64,000 nt of DNA from Capitulum mitella (GCA_030062745.1 CP099839.1:4945115-5009114); one strand, 5' to 3'; positions 45,305 to 57,879 are shown, counted from the stretch's first letter. The notes: generated from the letters alone by a model not told the origin. Made by a program: numbers and translations.

Positions 45305-46330
45305 TCACCTGCAGCGCCAGTCTCGTCGTCTTGAAACATCATCATCATCGCGTGCAGCATTGGTCTCGCCAGCTAGAGCGTCGGTCTCGTCACGGGCAGG
45401 ATTTTGCTCGATCCGCCAGGATGCGTCATCAGTGAATATTCTGCGATTCACCGGGACGACCCCACACACTCTGTTGTCGTTTACAGCATCGCTAGGGGTC
45501 GCTTTCTTCAGGTGTGCAGCTCTGAAGAGCTCAGACACGTTGCACACCGTAATGCGCTGACCTGGGTTCTCCCGCATCCAGCCAGCAGTCTTGACCGATC
45601 TGAACACGGTGACGTCGGAAGGCTGCAGCCGGTGCGACGTATGCGGTGGCAGCGTAAGGATTTCAATACCACTTTGGCATGCGACTTCGATTGGCTCCAG
45701 AGGAACGTGGCTTGCGTAACTGTTTATCTGTTGACACACAAGTTCCAGCGACGAGGCGATCCGACCACAGCAGGAACTTGCCCTTCTTCGCTCATCCACT
45801 CTCTGACACGGCGAACACAGATCCAGGTGGTGCGCCGTTTTCGAGACGTGAAATGTGACGTTTGCGTGCGAAGATTAATTATAGTGAACCACATATATCA
45901 GCCGTGTTGCAGCACATCACGACGGTGCTGTTCTGCCCATTTCAGCACTTGTTATGATTTCCACGCGTCTGGCCCCCTTTTTTACTTCAGAACTCTTGGA
46001 GGATCCGTGACCGTAGACACGGCAGTTTCATCAAAGTTGAAGACTCCGCTTGGATTATATTCATGTGCTTCAATGAACCTATCCGGATTATCAAAAATAA
46101 TACACTTCCGATCTTCGAGATCCAACCAGTCTTGCGATGCTTGTGGGCTCCCGTGTGCGAAGTGCGATGTCCTTGTGACGAACTAGAAAGAGCCGCGTCC
46201 ACTTAACACCTGCCATTTTGGCACACCTGCCAAATGGGTGGTAAATTCCACTGGCCTCTGCGCCACAAACGCCAGTCTTCTCAGATCGTTCAGCGTGATA
46301 CCGTGAAATATCTTGGAGCATACCCTTTTC
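45305..46330 (-). pseudogene. Dead pogo/Tigger-like transposase (DDE_1 type)
   Basis: Reading the minus strand from about 46320 to 45305 gives, in order: a CENP-B-like segment (GVKWTRLFLVRH, then TSIARL); a frame change; FNFDETAVSTV, the first acidic-motif region of this family; a stretch with in-frame stops around 45990-45880; then an open part at 45799-45305 with SYASHV and LTLPPHTSHRLQPSDV, the second and third signature blocks, and VNRRIFTDD near the end. Several frameshifts and stops show it is inactive. No terminal inverted repeats were found. Assigning pogo/Tigger rather than a Jerky-like host gene is by signature only. Confidence 0.72.
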
Positions 46331-46902
46331 GCCTGGTTGTCATGGGATGTACCCAGCGACGCAGGTCTTTCTTTATCAAGTAGTTTCGGAGTTTGCCCAC
46401 TCGTAGCCCTCGCTCAGGTTGACACGTGATCTCTGAGTGTGATAGTTGGTCTTTGTGGTTTTTGTGCGGGGGACACTGTGCTTTGCATTGGTCACCCGCA
46501 CTGAACCCACTCACCACATTTTGTTTTGTCATCTCAGATCTTCAAGGTCACTTGTGAGAGGCCATCATTTGGCAGTGTTGTACATGTGATACATGTTTAT
46601 ATCCATCCTAGATTTTAAGGAGATTCATGGCCCATCAAATACAAATTAATAAAAAAAGACAAATGAAAATTCACAGGGTTCCAAACCAATGGCGATAAGG
46701 TTTCCCCATGAACAAACACCTGCTGGAATGGAAATTCGGGCAAACAGACGAGTCATCTTCTTGTTCAGCAGACGGCGGCTGGGCTTCGCCTGACTGTGTT
46801 CGAACATGCGGCGCCGATCACGTTCAACAGCTGACCACGTTGGCCTCAGGACATCGCAGTGGCGCGCCGAGATCAGGTCTGTCACACACCCCCACTTCAA
46901 GA

Positions 46903-47470
46903 TCAAAACCCATTACGACAGAAAACCCAACAGACAGAGTAAAACAGACCAGCACCCAACCGTTCTGTGACACGCTGTAAACGGTCCGGTGCCCGCATCG
47001 TATTTCTCGGACGCAGGTTATAGCGTGTCATCGGAACGGGCCGCCCAACCGAGGCCCGAACCTCAGCGCCAACGTCATGGTGACGGCCGACATTGCGCGA
47101 CAGATATTCACGCCCGCCAACCTTATCCACGCGTCTCTTCACCTGTGTTCCGTCCCGCAGACGGGCAGTCAGCTTTGCACCGGCTTTGTCCATTACCGTG
47201 CCCGGCAGCCATTTTTCATTCCTGCTTCCAACCAGATGTTGAATACAGGTAATGTAGACCTGGCCACCCACAACAGTGCTTCGCCATTGGGAGCCCCCGT
47301 CCTTGTAAGCATTTTGCGATGACTGATTTTTCCGTACTCTTTCCTCCACGTCTGACTGCAGTGAATCCAGTAGAAGAGGAGTAGTGCGTCGCAAAAACAT
47401 TTAAGCCGTCATAACTTCTGTCGCACTGCTTACAGGTTTCACCGATAACGAAACAGAAACCACGCCACCA
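46903..47470 (-). pseudogene. Ty3/gypsy-type retrotransposon, integrase C-terminal remnant
   Basis: The minus-strand frame from 47400 to 46903 shows SDVEERVRKNQSSQNAYKD, then GGQVYITC, NEKWLPGTVMDKAG, LRDGTQVKRRVDKV and YNLRPRNTMRAPDRL. This order (linker helix, SH3-like barrel with KWLPG, His/Val-Asp-Lys/Gln boundary, Arg-Pro-rich tail) is that of the integrase C-terminus of gypsy-class retrotransposons. Homology continues upstream to about 47470 through one stop. No LTR is visible and the rest of pol is gone. Confidence 0.72.
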
Positions 47471-47474
47471 TCGT

Positions 47475-48040
47475 CGCCGCACTGCCCCGTGCTTTGTTTC
47501 CTGAAAGGTGATTTAAACGTCTGCGCAGCACTCTCTGGAAGCCGTTTGGCTTCGGGGACCCCGCCGGTGTCGTCGGGTGTGTGGTGACGTTCGACCTGAC
47601 ATCATCACAGGTGGCAGATCTGACGTCAAATCCCTCACATTCTACCAGACCTCATCACAGCCTATATTTGGCCTCGTTCCGCACATTGAACTGTTAATAT
47701 CTGGAAAAAAAACAGTCAACTGTCTAACCTCGAACAGTCTGCAGTCTAGCATGCACTCTAGCAGCCGATCCGGTATTTGTTATCCATGACTTCCCTCACC
47801 CAAGCCGTACCTGCATATTTAATCCATGGTTCTCCTCTCGACCCATGCCTGATCCTAGCTCATAAAGCCACAGTGGAGAAGAGAAGCCTTAATGCGTACG
47901 CCTGTTGCTTAAATGCGCCCACCTGTACCCTAAAGGCGCCATGGACGCATATTATGTAGGTGCGGAATCAGGAATTCCACAGCAGGTTTAGAAAAGACAT
48001 GGCGGCCAAGCTTCCCTTTCAACGCAATGTTTCGTCTAAT
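47475..48040. other. Intergenic, no recognisable gene
   Basis: No exon or repeat structure is recognised here on either strand. Confidence 0.35.
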
Positions 48041-48045
48041 AATAA

Positions 48046-48192
48046 TGAAAAAGACCCCTTATCAGAAAAGTGCATAGCCGTTTTCAGATTGAAAAAAGAC
48101 CCCTTATCAGAATAAAAGATGCATAGCCGTCTTCAGATTGAAAAAAGACCCCTTATCGGAATGAAAAAATGCATAGCCGTTTTCAGATTTTC
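48046..48192 (+). repeat. About 53-bp tandem repeat, three copies
   Basis: AAAAAGACCCCTTATC followed by GAA..., TGCATAGCCGT and TTCAGATTGAAAA occurs three times (starting near 48048, 48091 and 48143) with small length differences. Confidence 0.9.
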
Positions 48193-50685
48193 GGAAAACT
48201 AATATATGAGTGCTATAAAAATTAATGACATCAAAATCAATAGAATTAATAACATGTGATGCGGAAGCATGGGTTTCTCTTACAAGGACACACAACAATT
48301 TAAGCGATCAGCTCCTGTTTGTATGTCTTGACCTTTGAATGGAAACCGCAGGCCGGAAAAGAATGAGATAGTTCTGATGATTAATATCATACATTTAAAA
48401 GCTGATCGGAGCTGTCAGTTACTAAGATATCGGCGTGGGCGGATTTAGGAGACCTGATAAAATATGGACACCCTCCTCTAATATACGTTGCTGAGTGGCT
48501 TGTCAGAGTGAATTCCAACGTTTTATCCGAATTTGGCGTCGGGAAATATCTCGCAGATCATTTTTGTTCCACAAAGGTCACACAAGGTTATCTAATGTCA
48601 ATCTGGGTCACTCACCTAAAGTGACCTTGAAAAAGCGAAAATCACGAAAAGGTGCTTCGCAGAGCCATCTGCCATCATCTGGTACATGACGACCGCTAAA
48701 TCAAGTATTTAGCACTGGCGAACACAAACTTCATAGCGTGTTCCGCTTCCTCATTATAGTATTTGAACATGGCAGAAAATGCTAGACCGAAGGCAGAGCC
48801 CATCCGATCTTTTTCTCCTTACACCTATTTACTCTAACGTTTACCATACCTAGGTAATTTCGGGCGCTGAGTTCAAAATCAGAGTAAACACCAACCAAAA
48901 GGAAGTTTTTGCAGAAAGGATGTATCAAAGTCAATAAAGATCAGTTCAGGTCAGTGGCCTCAGATGACGTAGAAGATATCAAAACTACAAGAATATGTGT
49001 TCTGTCATTCCTTGGCACGATTTTGTGCCATTTCAGCGTTGAAGTAATATGATAAGCTCGAGCACATTTTTGGCCACCTTTCAGTGACTTGCCATGATGC
49101 TGTCCTGAAACTTGGTACAGCGGTAGACAAGGAAATGGCCTTTTACACGTATTCCTGTTTTTGGCTGAGATGATTAGGATTTAGGATGGAGGTTCTGTGT
49201 TGGGGAATAATGTTTTAGTTTTGACTTTGACGTGGCGTCGTGATCTTATTTCAAATCAACAAGATTATGTTTTAACAAGGTTATGCTTTTTAGTTAATTA
49301 TCTGTACAATGATGCAAATCCATCTTAAAATTTCTATTATTGCAACAGTTTGAACCTTGTTCCAAAAATCACCGTTTCTTAAAACGATCATCTGACCTTG
49401 ACCCATTCTAGCTCGATGATTTAATATCAAATGATCCGCGGCACAATTTTGTATGATTGCGTCAAATCTAATGCGGCTGCGCCGCGCTGTTCGGCGTTTA
49501 TTTTGGAAAAAACCCATATGGAACAAAAAATAGCCCTACTAAATACGAGCGCTTGTTGAGGAAGAAATTAACTGCGAAGTCCTAAAACACAAAAAATAAC
49601 AAGCAAAGGGTCGTTCCTTCAATAGGTTATGACACCAATTCTCTGAAACGAGTCCTGAAGCTCATAAGGTTTTTCGAAGTAAGGCCAAGAAAAGGACTGT
49701 TTGATGTTAACTGAATCCCAGAATTTCAGTTCTGGGTTTCTTTAACATTCAAGTAAGTGCTTAAGACGCACTCTTAGTGATACCCCTTCTTACGCAACGT
49801 CCACCGGCGCAGCCAGTGCGGAAGAGGTGCCGGACCCCCTCCCTAGGTCCGCATTTGTTTCTTGCTTAGTAGTTCGGACGCAGTGAGCAATGTGTCTTGC
49901 CATCCTCCATTTACGGGAATGCGAATCGGTGATCAACAGGAGTCTTCACAATGAGACCCATTGCACATCGTCTTCCCAGCAGGTGGTTTTCGTATGATTA
50001 CAGTTCTCAATGAGCTCTGCCTCCCCCAAAAAAAATCCAGGCTGCGCCCCTGGAGACATTGCGTTTTTTTCCTGTTGTATTAGTTCTACTGAAGGTCATC
50101 TGCCGAATCCCGATCCTAGCATTGCGGCCGATGTGTCGAAAACATATAGTGCGTGGGTATCTTATCATACCGAAATTACAGCACATAGCTTCGAATTTCG
50201 AACCAAATGACATACAAGCCATCCGAAAGTTTAGACGTAGTTCCACACGCGTCCGGCTACATATCCGCAGCAGTCATTACCGGCGTTCGCATAAAATTTC
50301 CCCATCGGTATCGACATGTTGTTATGACGTGCAAACGTCAAACCTTGGTGTCAATCGGCTTCCTGTCCAAGGTGTCGCACCAGCATGTTAGAGATGCCGT
50401 ATAGACGGCGCTAGTGAAACAGCAGGGGTGGGACATCGCGACACGGCGAATTTTCCTCGGCGCCGCGCCAAACCCGGCCGTCAGTGGTCGGATGCCTCCA
50501 GTGCATGGTTGCGGTTTCTCTGCATCACTGAAGTTCACGCAAAGGGCTGTTTAGGGAAATTCTACAACATGCATTGGGAAAGTAGGATTAAATACATCAT
50601 ACCAAACGACGTTCAATGCCGTAGTACCCACACGTCATCAGGCGCGGATCCATGCGGGGTGTCAGCAATTCATTCCTCTTCCGTT
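48193..50685. other. Intergenic, possibly old mobile-element sequence
   Basis: No gene is recognised. Short blocks with AGGTCA cores (48570-48630, 48940-48960, 49390-49410) and phrases like GAAACTTGGTACA resemble the interior of the TTAA elements, but I find no paired ends. Confidence 0.3.
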
Positions 50686-51125
50686 ATGTATTTCATTTTC
50701 AGAAACTCATCTACAAACTCATCATTTCTAAGAACGGTTTTGGGCTCAGGAGTCTCTACGTTCCTTTTTAGCTTTCCTTGTTTCCGAATATCCAAAGTCG
50801 GGGCCTATTCAGGTCTTACACCTTGCATCGTTGGCCCAAAGCAAATCAGGAAATTAAACGGGCTTGCAGCGTTCCGGTTTCCACCACCCATGTGGGGAAG
50901 CCCGCTTCTGCTTCCATGCAATTATGATTGTCCACGACCCTGCGTCATCAGTCACATTTCCAGAATGTTACTATCTGTCGGCAGCATTTATATTGTCTGC
51001 TTCATCCTCAGCTGTTTCCGTAACGTGGCGCACTGGGCATGCTATAATGCGTCATCCTCTCCGTTCGGCAGCACTGGTAGGAATGGCTTCATTAACAGTC
51101 AGACCGTTTCCGGAAGGGGCGGAGC
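50686..51125 (-). pseudogene. Decayed open frame of unknown origin
   Basis: On the minus strand several open segments with protein-like composition follow one another with few stops: VNEAIPTSAAERRG, then HVTETAEDEADNINAADR, and, after a frame change and a stop, LDIRKQGKLKRNVETPEPKT running to KYITEEE and a stop near 50678. The acidic and Lys-rich character looks like the C-terminal tail of a transposase or a nuclear protein. I cannot name the family. Confidence 0.3.
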
Positions 51126-52160
51126 TTAGCGCTTGATGGATGACGTCACACATCAACAACCTCTATCCGGACCGTTGAGTCGCCGTCGTTTTTAAAACAC
51201 CGAATGGCTCTGGGAAAAAAAGCAAAAAAAAACTATTGATTCCCGGACGTCTGGCATGACCATGGAGATAAACTTCCTTTTATGCCAAGAGAAACTGGGT
51301 TTCGCATGCAAAACACACATCTTCAGGAGGCCGCCCTCAGAATTGACTTTTGTCGTCTGGCATACGCTGCTCCAAGTGCTAACTTTGGATCCGCTAAGCG
51401 TTTAGGATTTAGAGAGTCTCAGGGCATTTTTCAAAGTAATTTTGGATTAGTGGCGGATTCAGGGTCACGTGCTTGGGAAGGAGGAGCTATCTTTAAACTT
51501 CTGGGTTATTTTTCGCTCACTGTGGCCTCATAGGATGGTCCAACTTCAACACACGTACCAAGACGATGATTGCAATTTATTAAAAGCATCAACGGCGGTG
51601 CTGAAAATCAAAATTGGGAGTGCCTGTGCCTAACTTCAAGTGTCAATGGTGTAATAATAAAACCAAGCCATCCTTCATTTTTCTTGTGTTTATTTTACTT
51701 TTCTTTTAGTTTCCTGAACCAGTCCCTGTCAGTGCATGTGTAAATATGTTTTGTGCATGCTTTTGCATAAATCATTATCGCAAATTACTATGCTTACATA
51801 AATTCATATCTGCATATACTGCAAATGCACATTTAACATGCACAGTAAATATGCAAATACTATGCATACATGAACTGCATAAATTATAAAAATGTCTTTT
51901 CAAGGATGACATCAGTCAGGCAAGCCATTCGTAGACGTGGATCGTAGTCCAACCTTTCCCAGATTTCCGCATCTGGCTCCGTCCTTGATACTGAATTATA
52001 CTTCTTCTACATAACTCGTATGCCACTCATGCTAATGATATAGCGTGTATAAACGTTTACGGACCGAGCCATTCCTTCGTTTTCAACATGCAGAACCCGC
52101 TTACGCATGGCGTATGTATTACCTCCCCGTGGTTTCCCTGTGATCTCCGACCCATGCTCC
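51126..52160. other. Intergenic, no gene; a possible MITE edge near 51449
   Basis: TTAGTGGCGGATTCAGGG at 51448-51465 resembles the start of small hAT-like elements. The partner end was not found. The rest is AT-rich and nondescript. Confidence 0.35.
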
Positions 52161-52164
52161 TGAG

Positions 52165-52400
52165 AGGGGAGTGTCGTTATATGCCGCTGCGCTGCTGCCG
52201 AATTGCTGCTACGCCGCTGTTTCTCTGCTACTGCCGCCACGCCGTCGACGCAGTGCTGCTGCCACTGCTGCTTCACTGCTTTGCGCTGCTGCCTCTCTGC
52301 AGTGGCAGCAACAGCGTCGACGGAGCAGGAGCAGCAGGAGAACAGCAGCGGCGCAGCTGCGATGCAGCAGCGCTTACCAGCAACCCTGCAGCGGCAGCAG
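52165..52400. repeat. CTG/CAG-rich inverted segment
   Basis: The left half is rich in CTG/GCC and the right half in CAG. A clear inverted repeat pairs CGTCGACGCAGTGCTGCTGCC (52241-52261 region) with GGCAGCAACAGCGTCGACG (52303-52321 region) around a loop of about 40 bases. Open frames on both strands arise from the triplet bias. Confidence 0.65.
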
Positions 52401-52900
52401 CGAGGCACGCAGCAAATTACAACACTCCCGTCACACACCCCTCGGGAGAATTCCGGATCCACTTCCTGTGGATCATAAGCCGCAGGCGAACGGGTTCGGA
52501 ACTAGACGTCGTGAAAAACGGAACCAGTGCCGTCCTCTCCATGGCTCAGTCTCGCGCCCTCTGAGCCAGGACCTGGTGCCGGCTGGCCGGTCGGACTGGT
52601 CGAGCGATGGTCGATATCCCCGGGCCAGGGAGTGGCCGGCGCTGCGCCTGGCGACCTCGCTGGCAGCCTGGCAGGGACCGCCGGCCGGTCCGACCGCGGC
52701 AAGGTCAGCCGCGGCCCGACCGGAAGCCCCGTCTGAGGACCATGTCCACAGTGGCCGGCCTCGCCTGGAACAACTGACGATTACATCTGGCCCACGCACG
52801 CGCTGGGACAGCCTTCTGTCACGCTTCTCAGTAGCTCACGTCACCACTAAAATTCCTCTGTTGGCCGTCTGTTAGTCTGCCTGCCTTTGTGTGTACGTCT
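52400..52900. other. GC-rich intergenic stretch
   Basis: GGCCGG-rich block at 52560-52760; open frames on both strands without family resemblance. Confidence 0.35.
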
Positions 52901-52915
52901 ATCCATCTGGCATCT

Positions 52916-52920
52916 CCTCT

Positions 52921-52959
<39 letters not shown>

Positions 52960-52968
52960 CATCCATCT
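52916..52968. repeat. (CT)n and (CCAT)n microsatellite
   Basis: A CT run of about 35 bases followed by CCATCCATCCATC. Confidence 0.95.
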
Positions 52969-52969
52969 A

Positions 52970-54245
52970 CCATTTTCTCTCTCACTTACTCTTCCCATTT
53001 GCTCCTTCTTCTTCCCTGTTCCTCTCTGTTCTGTTTCTCTCAGTACATTATGCTGAACTCGATTGAAAAACACGCTGGTTCTGCCACTGCTCCTTTCCTT
53101 ATGGAAGATAGTCGTAGGCCAACGGGAGATTTCGGGCTGCTAGCCAATATCTTTTTCACATGAACTTCAGGGACCTAAAATTTTATCGGGTAGTTTGCTG
53201 AGCTGGGTGCGTGGCAGTGTTAAGAACACTGCTGCGTCATCTGTGCGGAGGTGCGGATCGAACGAAAACAGCGCATCTTAAGACAGTGCTGGTTAAAAAT
53301 GTGAGCTTTTCTATTTCCGGCAGGTTCCCCAGATTTTGAACATGTCTGGCTAGCGGCGCTCTCCATGCTGACATTTTTTTTCGGATTTTTTCATGTTTAG
53401 ACGTAGTTTCGATGTTCATAAATAACCGTATGTTTACTCTGAACATATATTCTTTTTTATGGGGAACTGTTTTTGGATTCAGTCCATTTTGAACTTTACA
53501 GATCGGCACTTAAAAATGTGAGAAAAAATTCTTCCCTTACTTATTTGTTCTTTTTAAGCGTTGAGGTCTCTCACGTGTTTTATATTTGTCTTCACCCGTC
53601 TTTCTGACTTTGTCGTCACCGTTGCCTGTAAACTTAGAAAGCACACATTTCCACGAATATGGCAATGCGCCTGTTCTTATTGTTCTACAGATCCAATGCG
53701 TCCCAAAGTAACATTTTTGGGGATCTCATGCCTTCCGAATGTTTTCGTTTCCCGGTATGTTGTTCAACTGTAAAGACGCACTTTAACCGTTGCTCATCAA
53801 GGCGAAAAGATCTTGAATTCAGTGAAAGATCCATCAAAAAAACAGAAGGCAGCACAGCTCCGACGCAGGCGGAACTGATGATCTTCTGATGATCTAATGA
53901 TCAAAACGATTTCTGGATGGAGGCAGAGAGCTGAAGCAGGGGCTGACTACTCCGCAGCCACTGAGCTCGTCCCTGACTGGCTCCAGCACCTCACGCTCTA
54001 GTCCCGGGCGTGGCCCTGATCGTAACACCATCCAGAGGCGACAAACCAAGGCTGGCCCGATGCCTCGCCTCCCTCCCATCTGTCCGCCGACCGCCGAGAC
54101 GCCGCCCCCGGCACCGGCCTCTCAGAACTGAAACGGCTCAACCGGTCCAGAGATAGGCATCTCGCGGATCACGTCGAACACTGACGCCGTTCCTGCAGCG
54201 TGTGCAGTCCCCCGGGACGGAGGCGTATCGTAACGAATAGTTACG
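52970..54245. other. Intergenic, no recognisable gene
   Basis: Nothing with family resemblance on either strand; GC-rich part at 53930-54120. Confidence 0.4.
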
Positions 54246-54250
54246 GTCAG

Positions 54251-54275
54251 CTCTCTCTCTCTCTCTCTCTCTCTG

Positions 54276-54311
<36 letters not shown>
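54251..54311. repeat. (CT)n(CA)n microsatellite
   Basis: (CT)12 at 54251-54274, TGTCG, then (CA)16 to 54311. Confidence 0.95.
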
Positions 54312-54313
<2 letters not shown>

Positions 54314-54314
54314 T

Positions 54315-56825
54315 GGAATGATGGGATTTAAGTTTTAATACACTGACTGAGAATGTGACGCTTGGCACACAGGGTTTCTTTCCCACAGGAGTTTGGCTTG
54401 AACAAATCACCACGCTTCAACATCATTCTTGAGGGCTTGTAAGCCGTCTTTCGAGATGTGAGCTACATTTTGGCTTCTGCCTCAGGGGTCTGACGAGATA
54501 TGGATCCGGTTTATATTTTGCAAAGTTTATTTTGCAGCTGCTTAAATGTATGCTCAACAACATACTCAGTGACGTTTCCTTGCCAAGGTAATCTTAGATG
54601 GCCTTGAAATGCCTCTGAAGTGGTAAAAAGGTGATTCGCGACGCTGATTTCAGCGATGATAATTATTTGTACTATTCCCAATGATCTCAATTGATACTAC
54701 CAGTATGATCAAGACGGACAACGACATTTTATGTTTTTTTTCATATTCTGGCCTTGACCTCAAGGAAAACGAATTTTAAAAAGGTGACTTTAACGATTCA
54801 TCAGGCTGAAAACCAGGTCACTACGAACACATAGGTTGACGTCCCTTATACCAGAAAATGACTACATTGATCGCTGAGACAGCAAACGAACTGGTGTTAT
54901 CTTTCCCTGTGACCTGAAGGGATCAGACTAGGTATCATTCGAATCAAGAGAAAGCATGCTACACGATAGCTTTTGTTTAATCACTTTATCGTGGCTAGGA
55001 GAGGGAAAGGATGGAGCTTGGCTACCGCATGTTTCATCTGAGGCGTAGGTGAAAATTCTTACTTCCAGCAACGGATAATCAATAATTAGGTGAGTAACAG
55101 GTCATCATGAGACTGCTGGATCCATTTGTAGCTCGCATAAAAAGAAAGCGAGAGCGTGTCAATTAGTGCGTGATAGAAAATGCGTGCGTGTGAAGCGTGA
55201 TAGAAAATAGCTTCAGAACCTTTTTGACTCAAAGTAAATGCGGACATCCGAACGTTCCGTACAATATTTGCCACCCTCTTCTACCGAATGTAACTCCCAG
55301 GGATGGATCCACAGGGAAAGCGAACTGCCCTTCTGTTGGGGGGACTGGGGTACTTCCGAAGAATGCAAGAAAAAGAGTGAGAGCACACGAAACACGCAAA
55401 AAAGAAAACAATAGTCCTCCTCAACCTTACAACCGGCCTGTTACTCTCGAAAAGCCCTCTACAGGCAAATCGTCATTCTCTCTCGGACGATTTCTAGAGC
55501 TCTCTTGATAATGGTGCCCCTATCAAAAAGAAGAAATCATTAGAAATCAAGGCCAGTCGCAAAAAATGGCCTTCTTGTTACCTTTCCACTGCGAATCATG
55601 AGTCTCCACCAGTGTAGGGAGAGAGAGAGGACTGACATTAGTAACATAGTAGCTAAACGCTTTTTGTCATCCTCCGAACCAGCTGATTTGATGTGAAATT
55701 CTGCAGTTAACACCAAGCAGCATCTTAATTTTCAAACAGCATGCAAGGTCCTTAGGATATGACAATGAAAGGGCTGACATTGGGGTGTAGCTTTGCATCA
55801 TTTTGGGAAGGCAGCTGGCCCTCGTAAAAATACGCATTCATAAGTTCAGGTTGGCTACACTGCATAGTTTAACATTTCAGCCGGGCATTTGCTTTTATGT
55901 CGTAACAAGTCATTTATTAGAAACTCACTTTTGGTGGGAAGCGCCACCTTTGTCATTGTTTTATAGCTAACTTAAGCTGGCAACAAAGTGTCCTGTGTTA
56001 TAAACCCAGCATTCATCTTTCTCTAAGACGCCAAAAAACATCCAACTGAAATCTTTCCTTTGCAATACGTTAAATAAAACGAGGTCGTGCATGCGACCCA
56101 TCTGACGTGTATTTCCCAGCAGCAGTATGCCGGACATAAAGATGGAGAACTGCCCAGACATGGAGGCTAAAACCTCCATGAAAACACAAAGAATCTTAAA
56201 CGGCCAGCATGAGCGATGAAATATTTTTTTTAATAGGAAAGCTCAAAATCTTCAAAAGAGAGGCCAAAGATCTCGAAATTTCATTGGGTAGAATTTCAGT
56301 GAATGGAAAATCACTTCACGATTTTTTTTAGCAGCTGCCCACTGCGTCATGTCACTTACTAACAATACCTTAGTTTCAACATCTGGAAGTCCACCATTCA
56401 AAACTGACAGGCGAAACCCTTAAAGTTTTAAATTTTCATGTTCAGTACCAGCTTCTTGCTGGGGATTAATGAGTCTCATTCTCTTTTAGACAAATACAGA
56501 ACAAAAACTTATGCGAGCCGAAGGGGGCTGAGTCCAGTAAAAATTCTATATCTGAGTTAGATTTAGTGGAAAATCTTCGGTTCTGATCCTAAGTAAATAT
56601 AAAGCAGTACCCCCGGTTCACATCCGCATCATATCCGATTCAACCAAGCACCTCCGCAATACTTCGCCTGTCGCGTTAGCGCACCGACAATGCCTGTCTC
56701 GCCTCACGCCAGGGTGCCGCGGACTGAAGAACGAGTTCATCGCGAGCGCGTCCTTCCGGCGGTGGGGCGGCACAGCACGGGGGCGCGCGACCTGAATTCC
56801 AATCACACGGGACGCCGGCTGGGAG
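54315..56825. other. Intergenic, no recognisable gene
   Basis: AT-rich, with AGGTCA/TGACCT cores at 54760-54930 and no open frame I can name. Older mobile-element sequence is possible but ends were not found. Confidence 0.35.
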
Positions 56826-56829
56826 GCGG

Positions 56830-56836
56830 TATAAAA
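56830..56836 (+). promoter_or_regulatory. TATA box of the CPCFC cuticle gene
   Basis: TATAAAA lies 60 bases upstream of the ATG at 56891; transcription should start near 56860, giving a leader of about 30 bases. Confidence 0.75.
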
Positions 56837-56890
56837 GGAACAGCGGGGCTGGGACGGGCAGCTTCGATTGGACTCGACTTGGCTGACAAC

Positions 56891-57372
56891 ATGTTCTCCC
56901 TGGTAAGCTACGAAGCAGTTGTATATGTGACTTCGTCATCTACTTCTATCTGCAGCTCAGAATGTTGGAATGTTTTCTGATTTCCATTTTATTTAAGCTA
57001 AACTAAAAATACTACAACGCTTTTTGTTTACTAACTTTCGTTTTCATATACAATTGTTTTTCACAACATTTGAAGGTCGCAGGACATAAAAAAGTCGTCG
57101 TCTTGTTTTGCTAGAACAAAAGACATCTATAATAGCTCGTTATTTTTGTTTGCCGTGCGTTTTCTGCACGAACACAAAGTCGGATGTCAGAAACTGTGAA
57201 ACTTGGCTGGTCTGTAAAAAGTGGTAAGACTTTCGTGAGGGGACTGTATTCGTCAGCCGGCCAGACAGATTACGGCTTAATATTCCCGTACGCAATTTCT
57301 TTCGTATGTATTTCCTTCCCTCCCACTCGAAATTCCTGAGACATTCAGACCCACTCTCTCTCTCTCTTTCCC

Positions 57373-57403
<31 letters not shown>

Positions 57404-57876
57404 CCCCTTCCTTCCCCCCTCTCTCTCTCAGGTGACCTAAAGCATTCTGACCCACATTCGCTCCTCAGGTCAGAGACCATCTTTCCACCATGTCCTCAGA
57501 TGATTGGTGGGACCGGCTAACATTTGTTGCCCCATCGCCCCAGGGGTCGCTGACCCGTGCCGTCTATCCCCCGCAGGTGACGTTCGCTATGCTGGTGGCT
57601 GCCTGCTCGGCGCAGGTGCAGTACCCCGCTGGGGTGAGCCCGGCCGCCTGTCCCAACTACCCCTACTGCGGCGAGACCATCACCGCGCAGACGGCGCTCA
57701 ACCTGGCGCGGCTGGCGCCGTCCGGCGCGCCGCTGGCCCGCGAGTACCCGGCCGGCGTGCACCCTGCCGCCTGCCCCAACTTCCCCTACTGCAACAACGC
57801 CGTGCTGGAACGCTACACCGTCGAGTACCCGGCCGGCGTCAGCGCCGCCGCCTGCCCCGGCTACCCCTACTGCTAG
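56891..57876 (+). CDS. CPCFC-family cuticle protein, two exons
   Basis: Secreted exoskeletal protein of 103 residues. Exon 1 is 56891-56902 (MFSL, donor CTG|GTAAGC); exon 2 is 57577-57876 after the acceptor CCCCCGCAG; both junctions are phase 0. The signal peptide MFSLVTFAMLVAACSA is split after codon 4, as in the RR cuticle gene at 36642-38270. The mature part has three units of the type YPAGVxPAACPNYPYC, each with two Cys five residues apart (C-x5-C), the defining motif of CPCFC proteins; units begin near residues 20, 59 and 88. A TATA box lies at the expected place. The intron (57576-56903) holds a CT-rich microsatellite. An open frame running from 57490 into exon 2 without splicing lacks a signal peptide and is intronic. 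Family assignment rests on the motif; the function in cuticle is inferred. Confidence 0.9.
57355..57432. repeat. (CT)n(CTTT)n microsatellite in the CPCFC intron
   Basis: CTCTCTCTCTCTC, then six or seven TTTC units, then CCTTCC-CTCTCTCTC. It is pyrimidine-rich and 145 bases upstream of the acceptor. Confidence 0.95.
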
Positions 57877-57879
57877 GCG

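Noticed and set aside
50428..51129. A 233-codon protein on the plus strand
   Set aside because: The opposite strand has the more protein-like, though decayed, segments; the plus frame is Ser/Cys-rich without features.
52171..52875. A 234-codon Ala/Arg-rich frame
   Set aside because: Produced by the CTG/CAG and GC-rich blocks; open frames appear in several phases on both strands.
57490..57576. Unspliced start (MSSDDWWDR) for the CPCFC protein
   Set aside because: It lacks a signal peptide; the GTAAGC donor after MFSL with TATA box and the acceptor at 57576 give a proper secretory protein.
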